A stretch of 6,484 bases of DNA from Nitrospinota bacterium. GTDB taxonomy: Bacteria > UBA8248 > JACPRG01. The first letter of the stretch is position 1. Every line of letters begins with the position of its first letter. A model generated the notes under the pieces. That model was not told where the DNA came from, searched no databases, and saw only the letters and a list, made by a program, of their open reading frames with translations. The DNA lies in assembly GCA_030740135.1 (NCBI GenBank), contig JASLXW010000234.1, positions 1-6,484 on the forward strand. The letters are read 5' to 3'. Both the position numbers and the translations under genes were made by a program. Shown one piece after another: positions 1 through 6,380 of this stretch.

Positions 1-28
1 CGTGTGGGTTGTCCTCCGACACGGAAGG

Positions 29-217
29 TTACGCCGCCTTTTTCATGGCCTCAATCCACAACTTTCGGTAATAACTCGGCCGAAGGGTAAGGATCTCGGT
101 GCGGAGGTCGATACGACCCGCGCCCGCGGCCAGACACTATAGGGGTGGGCCCAAATAAGGAGATCGGTCCCGTCCCTTGCATCGATTGGCCGATGAGAAA
201 TCCGGAGGAAACGGCAT
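29..217 (-). pseudogene. possible decayed small gene with one in-frame amber codon
   Basis: Read on the minus strand from the ATG at 217-215, the frame runs 62 codons to a TAA at 31-29. It is broken once by a TAG at 139-137 (codon 27). The part after the amber reads like an ordinary soluble protein end, finishing SYYRKLWIEAMKKAA, and its codons are mostly G or C in the third position, as in the neighbouring genes. I do not recognise the product. Two other minus-strand frames are also open here for about 60 codons, so an open frame alone means little. It could be a small pseudogene, a shared genomic repeat or chance. No convincing ribosome-binding site at normal spacing precedes the ATG. Confidence 0.2.
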
Positions 218-260
218 TCTTCCATTCAGCCAATTGGTTCGGGGCAATCTGAAATACTTC

Positions 261-310
261 GAGTAAAAAATGAAAAAAGAGCTTGTATCCCTTGATTCTT
301 TTGCTATAAT
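261..310 (+). promoter_or_regulatory. sigma70-type promoter with extended -10
   Basis: A perfect TATAAT lies at 305-310, preceded by TGC at 302-304 (the TGn extended -10 motif). A partial -35, TTGTAT, sits at 283-288 with a 16-bp spacer. An A-rich stretch at 261-280 could act as an UP element. The segment stands out as an AT-rich island in GC-rich DNA and points at the gene starting at 461. The predicted transcript start near 317 would give a leader of about 145 nt. It is the best promoter candidate in the window. Confidence 0.65.
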
Positions 311-356
311 CAACATCTAATATTCTGAGATAATTGCAGAATTCGTTTGTTTCCGG

Positions 357-383
357 GGGTCCGGGCGCTTACCTCCCGGCCCC
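357..383 (+). other. GC-rich stem-loop in the 5' leader
   Basis: CCGGG (361-365) pairs with CCCGG (375-379) around a 9-nt loop. GGG (357-359) can pair with CCC (381-383) across one mismatch. No T-run follows, so it is not a classical intrinsic terminator. It lies between the promoter at 283-310 and the coding start, and might affect leader stability or translation. It resembles no riboswitch class I recognise. Confidence 0.25.
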
Positions 384-440
384 GCCCAAACTGTGCTTGA
401 AGGGTCTTTGCCGCATTCGCCGGAGGGCGCGCGGGACACC

Positions 441-464
441 ATGAGGTTTAAAATCCATCTATGA
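441..464 (+). CDS. possible seven-residue leader peptide overlapping the next start
   Basis: ATG at 441 opens the frame MRFKIHL and ends at TGA 462-464. This overlaps the ATG (461-463) of the following gene as ATGA. GGAGGG at 422-427 lies 13 nt upstream of this ATG, a strong Shine-Dalgarno core at slightly long spacing. The main start at 461 has only AGG about 14 nt away and no good site of its own. The arrangement is typical of translational coupling by termination and reinitiation. It could also be chance, because the frame is very short. Confidence 0.3.
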   Translation: MRFKIHL

Positions 465-2299
465 GAAGGACGATCATTTCAGGACTGATATTGGTCTTGG
501 GGCTCCACGGAGTTGGTGAAGCCCTGACGCTGAACAAGGTCAGGGTGGGCCAACACCGCTATTTTTCCCGTGTTGTGCTCGATTTCGATCAACCTGTCAC
601 GAAATACGCGATCTACCGGGGGCCTTCGGGCCGAAGCCTCTTGATCGTCACGCCCTCGAACGCGAAGACCGGACTTGCTCTGCCCGGGCGCATGCCCAGA
701 GGATTGTCCGGAATCTCCCTCACACCGGACGGCGATGCGGGTTCACGCCTGCGCATCGGCGTACCGGACGGCGCCAGGGCCAGGAGCTTTGTCATCCGGC
801 CCGATTCCCACGGAGGCAACCGGTTGGTGTTGGACGTCCTCAGACCCGCATCGGCGGGACGCCTCGCACGAATCGGACGGGTCACAACCATCCCCGGACG
901 ACCGTGGCGACGGGTGAAGTCCTATACGCCCGCCTCCCGGCTTCGGCCTCTCCCCGAGCGGGCACGGAGGGCCCCAACCTCCGCCGCTCCGCCCTCACCG
1001 ACCCAACCCCCGAGAGCGGCCGGAGCGGGCATTGCGTCCGAATCGAAACCGATCGCGCCGGCCATGCCTCCCCGTACAGCGAGACGGGAAACCCCGCGCG
1101 CGATGAAGCCGGCCGTTTCGGCGCCCATGATGATGGCGGACAAACGTTCGAAGACGAAGGCCGCCGGGAAAGCCGGGGACCGAGGGCCGGCGGGCGGCGG
1201 ATCCTATCTCCAACGATTCACGCGATTCCTCACGGGCTCCGGTCTGGAAGAAACGCTTCCAAACATTCACGGACCCATCCCTTTGCGCATGAATAACCCG
1301 GTCCACGTGCTTCTCTTCCAGTTCATCCCCGAGCGGGGCAAGCTGCTGTCGCAAGGGGAGCAGACCTTCCGCCTGGACATGAGCAATTCGCACGAACTCG
1401 GACAATTCAACGCGGTCGATGAAGGCTTGGGCACTTCTCCAATCGATTCCTCCATCCCCCTTGAGATTTTCACGCACATGGAGGTGTCCACGTTCCGGCT
1501 TCAATACGATTACGGGATTCTGAAGTGTCTTCAAGCGGGATTCGAGCTGCCCATCCTGTATCATCACGTCAACAGCTTCGCCAACGAGCTGAAGGAACTT
1601 TATGAACACCACATCAGCGGCAAGAGGAAGCTGCTCACGACCATTCTGGAGAAACGCCCCAAGGACTTGAACGACACCCGCTTTTTCTTACGGGACGGTG
1701 ACAAGATTTTCTTCGACAGCGACACGGACTCGGCCGGTCTTGGAGAGATGGCCCTGACGGCGAAGTTCGGCGTCCTGCCGGAATCGAAGTGGATTCCCGA
1801 GACGGCCCTCCGGGTGGGGTTGAAACTCCCCACGGCCACTCGCCAACAGTTCGGTTCCGGCGGGGTGGACGGGGCCTTGGGCGTCTTGGTGGAAAAGACG
1901 ATTTGGAAAACATTCATCGCCTACTTCAATTACAGCGTGACGATTCCCAGTGACCCGTTCGACTCCAATAACCTGAATCCGCGCAACTATTACACGTACT
2001 GGACCGGCGCACTGGAGTGGAGTTTTTGGAAGCGGTGGGCGCTGGTGGCCCAGCTCACCCGTTCCGACGCCCCTTACGAAACCCCGCCCAACACCACAGC
2101 GGACACCAAGCTCACCGAACTCCTCTCCTCGCCGACCTACGTGACAGCGGGCGGTCTGCGCGTCGGAATCACGGATAGATGGATGGCGATGGGCGGGTTC
2201 CAGACCGACGTATTGGGCCGCGTCGGCGCGACGGCGGACGAGACCAGCCTGTTTATCTCCATTGGATACAGCATCCCCTCGTTGGGGCGCAAAAATTAG
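461..2299 (+). CDS. AMIN-like domain / DUF3187-like outer-membrane beta-barrel protein
   Basis: A 612-residue exported protein. Residues 1-21 form a signal peptide (MRRT basic start, hydrophobic core, cleavage near GEA/L). Residues about 23-128 look like an AMIN domain: two beta-rich segments, with SRVVLDFDQPV near 36-46 and NRLVLDVLRP at 120-129. AMIN domains bind peptidoglycan or direct envelope proteins such as AmiC and PilQ. Residues about 130-262 are a disordered, strongly basic Pro/Ala/Arg/Lys linker. From GPIPLRMNNP (271-280) the protein resembles DUF3187, a predicted outer-membrane barrel family, with alternating aromatic/hydrophobic strands and a final SLFISIGYSIP. Residues 419-437 hold the acidic FDSDTDSAGLGEM loop. 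The ATG at 461 is the first start after an in-frame TAA (449-451) and gives a proper signal peptide. The inferred role is a barrel tethered to the cell wall. The cargo or function is unknown. The domain calls are by eye. Confidence 0.85.
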   Translation: MRRTIISGLILVLGLHGVGEALTLNKVRVGQHRYFSRVVLDFDQPVTKYAIYRGPSGRSLLIVTPSNAKTGLALPGRMPRGLSGISLTPDGDAGSRLRIGVPDGARARSFVIRPDSHGGNRLVLDVLRPASAGRLARIGRVTTIPGRPWRRVKSYTPASRLRPLPERARRAPTSAAPPSPTQPPRAAGAGIASESKPIAPAMPPRTARRETPRAMKPAVSAPMMMADKRSKTKAAGKAGDRGPAGGGSYLQRFTRFLTGSGLEETLPNIHGPIPLRMNNPVHVLLFQFIPERGKLLSQGEQTFRLDMSNSHELGQFNAVDEGLGTSPIDSSIPLEIFTHMEVSTFRLQYDYGILKCLQAGFELPILYHHVNSFANELKELYEHHISGKRKLLTTILEKRPKDLNDTRFFLRDGDKIFFDSDTDSAGLGEMALTAKFGVLPESKWIPETALRVGLKLPTATRQQFGSGGVDGALGVLVEKTIWKTFIAYFNYSVTIPSDPFDSNNLNPRNYYTYWTGALEWSFWKRWALVAQLTRSDAPYETPPNTTADTKLTELLSSPTYVTAGGLRVGITDRWMAMGGFQTDVLGRVGATADETSLFISIGYSIPSLGRKN

Positions 2300-2347
2300 C
2301 GTTTCCATTCCCGCGCGATGCTCTCTCCGAAACAGTAAGGTAAACAC

Positions 2348-2387
2348 CGGTTCGGGATAACCGCCGGAGCGTACGGTTGTGCGCTCC
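2348..2387. repeat. two adjacent hairpins between convergent genes (REP-like)
   Basis: CGGTT (2348-2352) pairs with AACCG (2359-2363) around 6 nt. Immediately after, GGAGCG (2366-2371) pairs with CGCTCC (2382-2387) around a 10-nt loop, which a TA/TG extension can narrow. There is no T-run on either side. The pair sits between the 3' ends of two convergent genes, where bidirectional terminators and REP-type palindromes are common. No second copy occurs in the window, so the repeat label is a guess from form and position. Confidence 0.35.
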
Positions 2388-2470
2388 TACATGGGTGCGT
2401 GATGAATCGGAAGAGAATATTGTCAAATGAGACTATGGAAGAAGGCTATTTCCGCCGGGAGAGAATTTTC

Positions 2471-2488
2471 GGCCGGTGACGGACGGCC
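2471..2488 (-). terminator. weak stem-loop after the FG-GAP gene
   Basis: GGCCG (2471-2475) pairs with CGGCC (2484-2488) around an 8-nt loop, 16 bp past the stop codon of the minus-strand gene. The following bases on that strand are GAAAATTC, not a real T-run. It may still help end or protect the transcript. The score is low because the stem is only 5 bp. Confidence 0.25.
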
Positions 2489-2504
2489 CGCCCAGCGGAG
2501 CCCG

Positions 2505-4463
2505 CTACGATTTTTTCAACTGATAAACCACAAGCCGGGTGGCTCCGTCCTTCAAAGAAAGCACCTCGGTCTCAACGACGGCCGCCACCAGCTCTTCGGC
2601 GCCGTCGCCATCCAGGTCAACGAACTGATAGTCGACGATCACCCCCCCCACCTTCCGGGAGCGCCACTGCTCTGTGAGAACGCTTCCATCCCATACCAGG
2701 GCCGAGATTTCCGCATCCCCCATTCCGAAGCTGGAGACGTATTCCATCCTTCGCAGATTGATAGGGACCACCAAATCGGGCTTTTTGTCCCCCGTGATGT
2801 CCCGCAAGAGCAGCCTTCCGCGGATGGTCTCGTACTTCGGCTCCGCGTCGGCCCCGTCACCGAGGTCGCGGATCTCAGGCCGGGTCAGGGCCTGATCGTA
2901 ACGAAATCGGGGAAAGTATCCGCCGTACCGCTGCCTGCTCTCGTAGACCTTCTTTCCATCCGCCCGATAAATTGCGATCCGTCCAAACTTCCGCAATTCG
3001 ACAATTTCCATGATCCCGTCCTGATCCACATCCCAGTAATTGAATCCATAAATCGTGATGCCTTTTGGGAGGGGAAGGACGCGCTTTCTTGTGGGTCCTT
3101 TTTTTTTCGACCAGCCATACTCGTAGACGTCACCGTAGAAAGGGGATTCCAGACCGAGGGCCTGTCCCGCCAGCATGGATTTTCCATCGCCGCCTTCAAT
3201 CACACGGAAGAACGTGCCGATGTTCCTCGCCGCAACCTTGTACTTGCCCTTCTCATGCACCAGGACAAAGCTGCTGACGTTCGGATGTCGGTAACTGGTG
3301 ACGTAGATCTCGGCCCGGCCGTTTCCATCCAAATCGATGGCATCTACGGTGAGAAATCGGTCCGCCTTGCTAGCGGTGTAAGAAAACTCCTCGGCCAGCA
3401 CCCCCTTCTCCCACCGATAGATATTGAGCTGGTTGTCATGGGTGATCACCACTTCCTGCCTTTTGTCTCCGTCGAAATCTCCAACGGCGAACGCACTCGC
3501 CACCCAGCCCAGCCTCTGACTGCGCTGTATCCCCCGCCGGGGCGCTCCCCGGCGAACCCGAAAATTCGGATTCAATCGAGAGGCCCGATCCCGCTCCCGG
3601 ACCGGCCCTTCATCGAGAAAAAGTCCACCCCGCCTTCCCCTCAGCCTCGAGCGGCCGGAGGCGACCGCGGCCGGCAGGTTGTTGATGATGGCGGCAAAGG
3701 CTTCGCCGGACGTCCCGTCCGTCAGGTTGGCCAACCGCGTCTCCAGGACATACCGCCCGCCGAGCTTGCGCAATTCGCTCCTCAACACCAGGTCCGTCCG
3801 GACAAACTGACGCAACCGGTCCCGCCACCGCCGCTCCAGAATAGAATCCAACGGGATCCGATTCTCCAACAACCAGACCTGGAGCTTATCCACATCGAAC
3901 ACCCGGAATCGGCCGGTTCGCTCCAATAAGGTCTGAAAATCCAGCAGGGTCTCGTCCTGGTTGAATTTCTCGCCCGTCTTGTTCACGATCGGCAAAAGCG
4001 CGACGCGAATTTGGGCCGCCGTGATTCGCACCCCGTCCCCGGCGCGGGGGACCAGATTGCCCTTCGGCTCAAACCGCGCCACAAGGAATTTGTCGCGCAA
4101 ATCCGTGACAATCGCGCTGCCGAGGTCTTCTTCGAAATGACCGAGCGCTTCACCGGTCACCGGGTGCTTGAACGCCCCCATTTTCCGAAACACACTCAAG
4201 CGCGTGCCCGGTTGAACCTTGCCGCTTCCCTCAAGGGTCAGGTAAAGCTGTTTCCCCCGGGCCGAAGCGACCAGACCCGTGATGCGCGGGAACTGCGCCT
4301 TGAGCTTCTTGACGACGCGCTCCAACGCAGCTCGATGGTCCAGCGCCACGCCGTTGTCACGGGCGTCTCGGCCGATGCGCTGAGCCCCCGCACTTCCACT
4401 GAGGAGAGCGAAAAACATCACCGCCGCACGGAGAGTCAATCCGGTCCTCGAAGTCCTGCTCAT
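2505..4463 (-). CDS. exported FlgT/CsgG-like and FG-GAP (VCBS) repeat protein
   Basis: A 652-residue secreted protein. The start is ATG 4463-4461, preceded by AAGGG 6 nt away and giving a signal peptide (residues 1-27, cleaved near SAGA/Q). An in-frame ATG at 4610 would bury that signal. Residues about 60-148 resemble the FlgT C-terminal fold, including KHPVTGEALGHFEEDLGSA (99-117). Residues about 150-255 resemble the CsgG/FlgT/TolB-N type of alpha/beta domain (LPIVNKT, then LLERTGRFRVFDVDKL). After a basic linker (270-318) come five Asp-rich repeats: GDFDGDKRQEVV (328-339), IDLDGNGRAEIY (376-387), WDVDQDGIMEIV (477-488), RDITGDKKPDLV (554-565) and VDLDGDGAEELV (615-626). These are FG-GAP/integrin-type beta-propeller blades that bind calcium in their Asp loops. 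Location is probably periplasmic or surface, with a binding or scaffolding role. No enzyme motif is seen. The gene holds A9 and G8 runs on its coding strand. Confidence 0.87.
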   Translation of the reverse strand: MSRTSRTGLTLRAAVMFFALLSGSAGAQRIGRDARDNGVALDHRAALERVVKKLKAQFPRITGLVASARGKQLYLTLEGSGKVQPGTRLSVFRKMGAFKHPVTGEALGHFEEDLGSAIVTDLRDKFLVARFEPKGNLVPRAGDGVRITAAQIRVALLPIVNKTGEKFNQDETLLDFQTLLERTGRFRVFDVDKLQVWLLENRIPLDSILERRWRDRLRQFVRTDLVLRSELRKLGGRYVLETRLANLTDGTSGEAFAAIINNLPAAVASGRSRLRGRRGGLFLDEGPVRERDRASRLNPNFRVRRGAPRRGIQRSQRLGWVASAFAVGDFDGDKRQEVVITHDNQLNIYRWEKGVLAEEFSYTASKADRFLTVDAIDLDGNGRAEIYVTSYRHPNVSSFVLVHEKGKYKVAARNIGTFFRVIEGGDGKSMLAGQALGLESPFYGDVYEYGWSKKKGPTRKRVLPLPKGITIYGFNYWDVDQDGIMEIVELRKFGRIAIYRADGKKVYESRQRYGGYFPRFRYDQALTRPEIRDLGDGADAEPKYETIRGRLLLRDITGDKKPDLVVPINLRRMEYVSSFGMGDAEISALVWDGSVLTEQWRSRKVGGVIVDYQFVDLDGDGAEELVAAVVETEVLSLKDGATRLVVYQLKKS

Positions 4464-4856
4464 TCGCCGCCCTTCTCCGCAACCCCGCGGGACACACATC
4501 GGATTCGGCCATCCATTCGGGCCGAGTCCCTGATAAAAGGATCCATCACTCCCGGCTTCGCCGAAACCGTCTATCGAATAAGGACAGGCCCCCTGGCCGG
4601 AACTATCCACGAATCCTATCCCACAGGATACTCAAAACGCGCTAACGGCGCAAGAATCAATGGGCCACTTCTCGCGGCAATGTCTCACGGCTGAGGCCGG
4701 GCCGGCAGGGGGTCAACCAACCCGAGCGCCCGACCCATCGATGGACGCACGGTCCCACCGACGGGTGGGCCGCACTCGGCGCGATTGACCCTGCTGACCG
4801 GCGGAAATTGGTGAAGAACGCTCCCGGTTCATTCAGCACATGGGTTGAACAGGGCA
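4464..4856. other. 393-bp intergenic region with short palindromes
   Basis: This gap separates two minus-strand genes. It contains a perfect 10-bp palindrome, CCATCGATGG (4735-4744), and a hairpin CCCACC/GGTGGG with a 4-nt loop (4754-4769). There is also a small stem TATCC/GGATA (4617-4621 with 4626-4630). I find no convincing minus-strand promoter for the FG-GAP gene. A 66-codon minus-strand frame begins at 4857, touching the preceding stop as TAATG, but it lacks a ribosome-binding site and reads as non-protein-like sequence. No tRNA is visible. Confidence 0.5.
4754..4769 (-). terminator. hairpin downstream of the amidohydrolase gene
   Basis: CCCACC (4754-4759) and GGTGGG (4764-4769) form a perfect 6-bp stem with a GACG loop, about 88 bp past the amidohydrolase stop. 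No T-run follows on either strand, so intrinsic termination would be weak. A role in rho-dependent ending or transcript protection is possible. Confidence 0.25.
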
Positions 4857-6221
4857 TTAGATGATTTCAGACGGTCCTTTGAGACCCTCCGGGACATACT
4901 GTTTTCGCCGCTCCAGCAGGGAGCGCGCCGCGAACGTCGCCCGCTCGATGATCTCGTTCTCATCGGCATGGACCAGCGCTCCGTCCCGGACGACCCACTT
5001 CCCATCGACCATGACGTGCTCCACGTCGCTGCCCTGGGCGGCATAGACCAGGTTGTGGGTCACATTATAAAACTCCCCGCCGAGAACGGGAACGAAATGC
5101 AGGGCGTGAAGGTTAACGAAGGTGAGGTCGGCTTTCTTTCCGGGCTCGATGGAGCCGATCTCCTCATCGAGGCCGAGGGCCCGGGCGCCGTCCTGGGTGG
5201 CCATCCGGAGAACGGTGGGGGCGGTGGCCGCGGTTGGATCCATCCGGTGCCCTTTTTGGAGAATGGAGGCCACCTTCATCTCATCCCACAACCCGAGGCT
5301 GTTGTTCTCTTTGACGCCGTCGCTCCCGATTCCGACGGTGATGCCCCGGCGCCGCATTTCCATCACCGGGGCGACGCCGGAGCCGAGCTTGAGGTTGGAG
5401 ATTGGGCAGTGAGCCACCCGGGCGCCGGCCTCGGCCACCAGGGCCATCTCCGGCTCGCTCAGCCACGTGCAGTGGGCGAGAACGGTCCGCTCTCCCAACA
5501 GGCGTTTGTCGTAGAGGATCTCCACCTCCCGCTTGCCGTATTTCCGCTCGACGGCCTGGGCCATGGCCAACGATTCGTCGGTGTGAACGTGGATTCCGAC
5601 GCCGTATTTCCCGGCCCACTCGACCACCGATCTGAGCCCCTCGTCGGTGGAATAGGTGAGGTGCTCCAACCCGAACCAGACCCGCACCCGGCCGTCGGCG
5701 GCGCCGTGGTGGCTTTCGACGAGTCGGCGGTTGGTCTCCACGCTCTCAAAATATTCGTAACCCGGCCGGTCGGCCCCGTAAGGGGCCAAGTTGGCCCGAA
5801 GGCCGAGACGCTCGGCCGCTTCGCCCGCCCGGTGCATGTACCGGTACATATCCATTACGCAAGTCGCGCCCGCCTTCAAGTTCTCGGCGTAGGACAGCCA
5901 GGCGGCCGCCGCGGCCTCTTCCTCCGTCAAGGCCTTGTGCATCGGGTCGATGAATTTGTAGAGCCACTCGAAAACAGGCAGGTCTTCGGCCGTGCCCCGG
6001 ATGAGGCCGGAGTGCATGTGCAGGTTGACGAGCCCGGGCGTCACAGCGTGCCGGCCCGCGTCTATCACCTCGCAGCCCGGATGTTCTTTTTCCAACGCCT
6101 CGCCATCGCCCACCGCGACGATCCGGTCCCCCTGGACGACGACCCCCCCATTCTCGATGACCCGGTCGTCCGGATCCACCGTCAGGATGAACCGCCCTTT
6201 GATTAATTTTCCGTTTGTCAT
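4857..6221 (-). CDS. amidohydrolase, SAH/MTA deaminase / chlorohydrolase-like
   Basis: A 454-residue cytoplasmic metal-dependent hydrolase of normal family length. A small beta-sandwich (residues 1-60 and about 355-420) flanks the TIM barrel. The metal ligands are visible: H68 and H70 in NLHMHSG, H213 in HVHTDES and D301 in GIGSDG. E216 is the expected proton shuttle, H250 (LAHCTW) the second-shell histidine. HCPISNLKLGSG (271-282) and ENNSLGLWDEM (305-315) are family signatures. IGSIEPGKKADL (355-366) closes the sandwich. The family deaminates or dechlorinates aminated N-heterocycles such as S-adenosylhomocysteine, methylthioadenosine, guanine or s-triazines. The position matching the ribose-binding Glu of Thermotoga TM0936 appears to be H95, and the purine-contacting His appears to be E186, so an SAH/MTA substrate is doubtful. 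The start ATG 6221-6219 follows AGGGG at 9 nt. It is probably monocistronic. Fold is certain; substrate is not. Confidence 0.92.
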   Translation of the reverse strand: MTNGKLIKGRFILTVDPDDRVIENGGVVVQGDRIVAVGDGEALEKEHPGCEVIDAGRHAVTPGLVNLHMHSGLIRGTAEDLPVFEWLYKFIDPMHKALTEEEAAAAAWLSYAENLKAGATCVMDMYRYMHRAGEAAERLGLRANLAPYGADRPGYEYFESVETNRRLVESHHGAADGRVRVWFGLEHLTYSTDEGLRSVVEWAGKYGVGIHVHTDESLAMAQAVERKYGKREVEILYDKRLLGERTVLAHCTWLSEPEMALVAEAGARVAHCPISNLKLGSGVAPVMEMRRRGITVGIGSDGVKENNSLGLWDEMKVASILQKGHRMDPTAATAPTVLRMATQDGARALGLDEEIGSIEPGKKADLTFVNLHALHFVPVLGGEFYNVTHNLVYAAQGSDVEHVMVDGKWVVRDGALVHADENEIIERATFAARSLLERRKQYVPEGLKGPSEII

Positions 6222-6351
6222 GAAACGCCGCCCCTGAAGTGAAAGAACGATTTATTGGATCCGGCCCCTCCGGCCACCCCCCCCCGTGCGCCGGGCGCGC
6301 ATGCACACAGCGGATGCCCCCGGGTCTTTTGGACCTTCATGATCACAAATG

Positions 6352-6380
6352 GTTCTAGAAAAGGAAATGTATGGGTTCAA
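6352..6380 (-). promoter_or_regulatory. candidate hybrid promoter at the IS end, toward the amidohydrolase
   Basis: On the minus strand TTGAAC (6380-6375) and TAGAAC (6357-6352) are separated by exactly 17 bp. Each matches four of six bases of the sigma70 consensus. The -35 box lies within the end of the insertion sequence, overlapping the transposase stop codon. The -10 box may lie just outside the element. Transcription would start near 6345 and give a leader of about 125 nt before the amidohydrolase start. Many IS ends carry outward -35 boxes, but two four-of-six hexamers also occur by chance. Confidence 0.3.

Noticed and set aside
1..23. CGTGT/ACACG inverted repeat at the left edge
   Set aside because: Only 5 bp with a 13-nt loop and cut by the window edge; not distinguishable from chance.
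43..233. Two 60-codon minus-strand frames at the left end
   Set aside because: They overlap each other in different frames, and neither shows a domain. The third frame (29-217) has a more natural end but is itself uncertain.
904..1296. 130-codon plus-strand frame overlapping the linker, suggesting a frameshift
   Set aside because: The main frame is continuous from the AMIN-like domain to the barrel, so no shift is needed.
995..1612. 205-codon minus-strand frame inside the barrel gene
   Set aside because: Antisense shadow over the basic linker; Arg/Gly-rich noise.
1688..2347. 219-codon minus-strand frame
   Set aside because: Antisense to the barrel strands of the plus-strand gene; no recognisable motif.
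2427..3929. 500-codon plus-strand open frame
   Set aside because: It lies opposite the FG-GAP gene, has no signal or recognisable domain, and arises from the same GC bias.
4464..4610. 49-residue N-terminal extension of the FG-GAP gene from the ATG at 4610
   Set aside because: It would place a clear signal peptide internally; the ATG at 4463 has AAGGG at good spacing.
4011..4694. 227-codon plus-strand frame
   Set aside because: It mostly overlaps the N-terminal half of the FG-GAP gene antisense and has no protein-like features.
4657..4857. 66-codon minus-strand frame joined as TAATG to the amidohydrolase stop
   Set aside because: The coupling geometry is tempting, but there is no Shine-Dalgarno sequence at normal spacing and the peptide looks like untranslated DNA.
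4845..6206. 453-codon plus-strand open frame
   Set aside because: It is antisense to nearly all of the amidohydrolase, whose motifs are unmistakable. High third-position GC explains the missing stops, and the translation is low-complexity Gly/Asp/His/Val.
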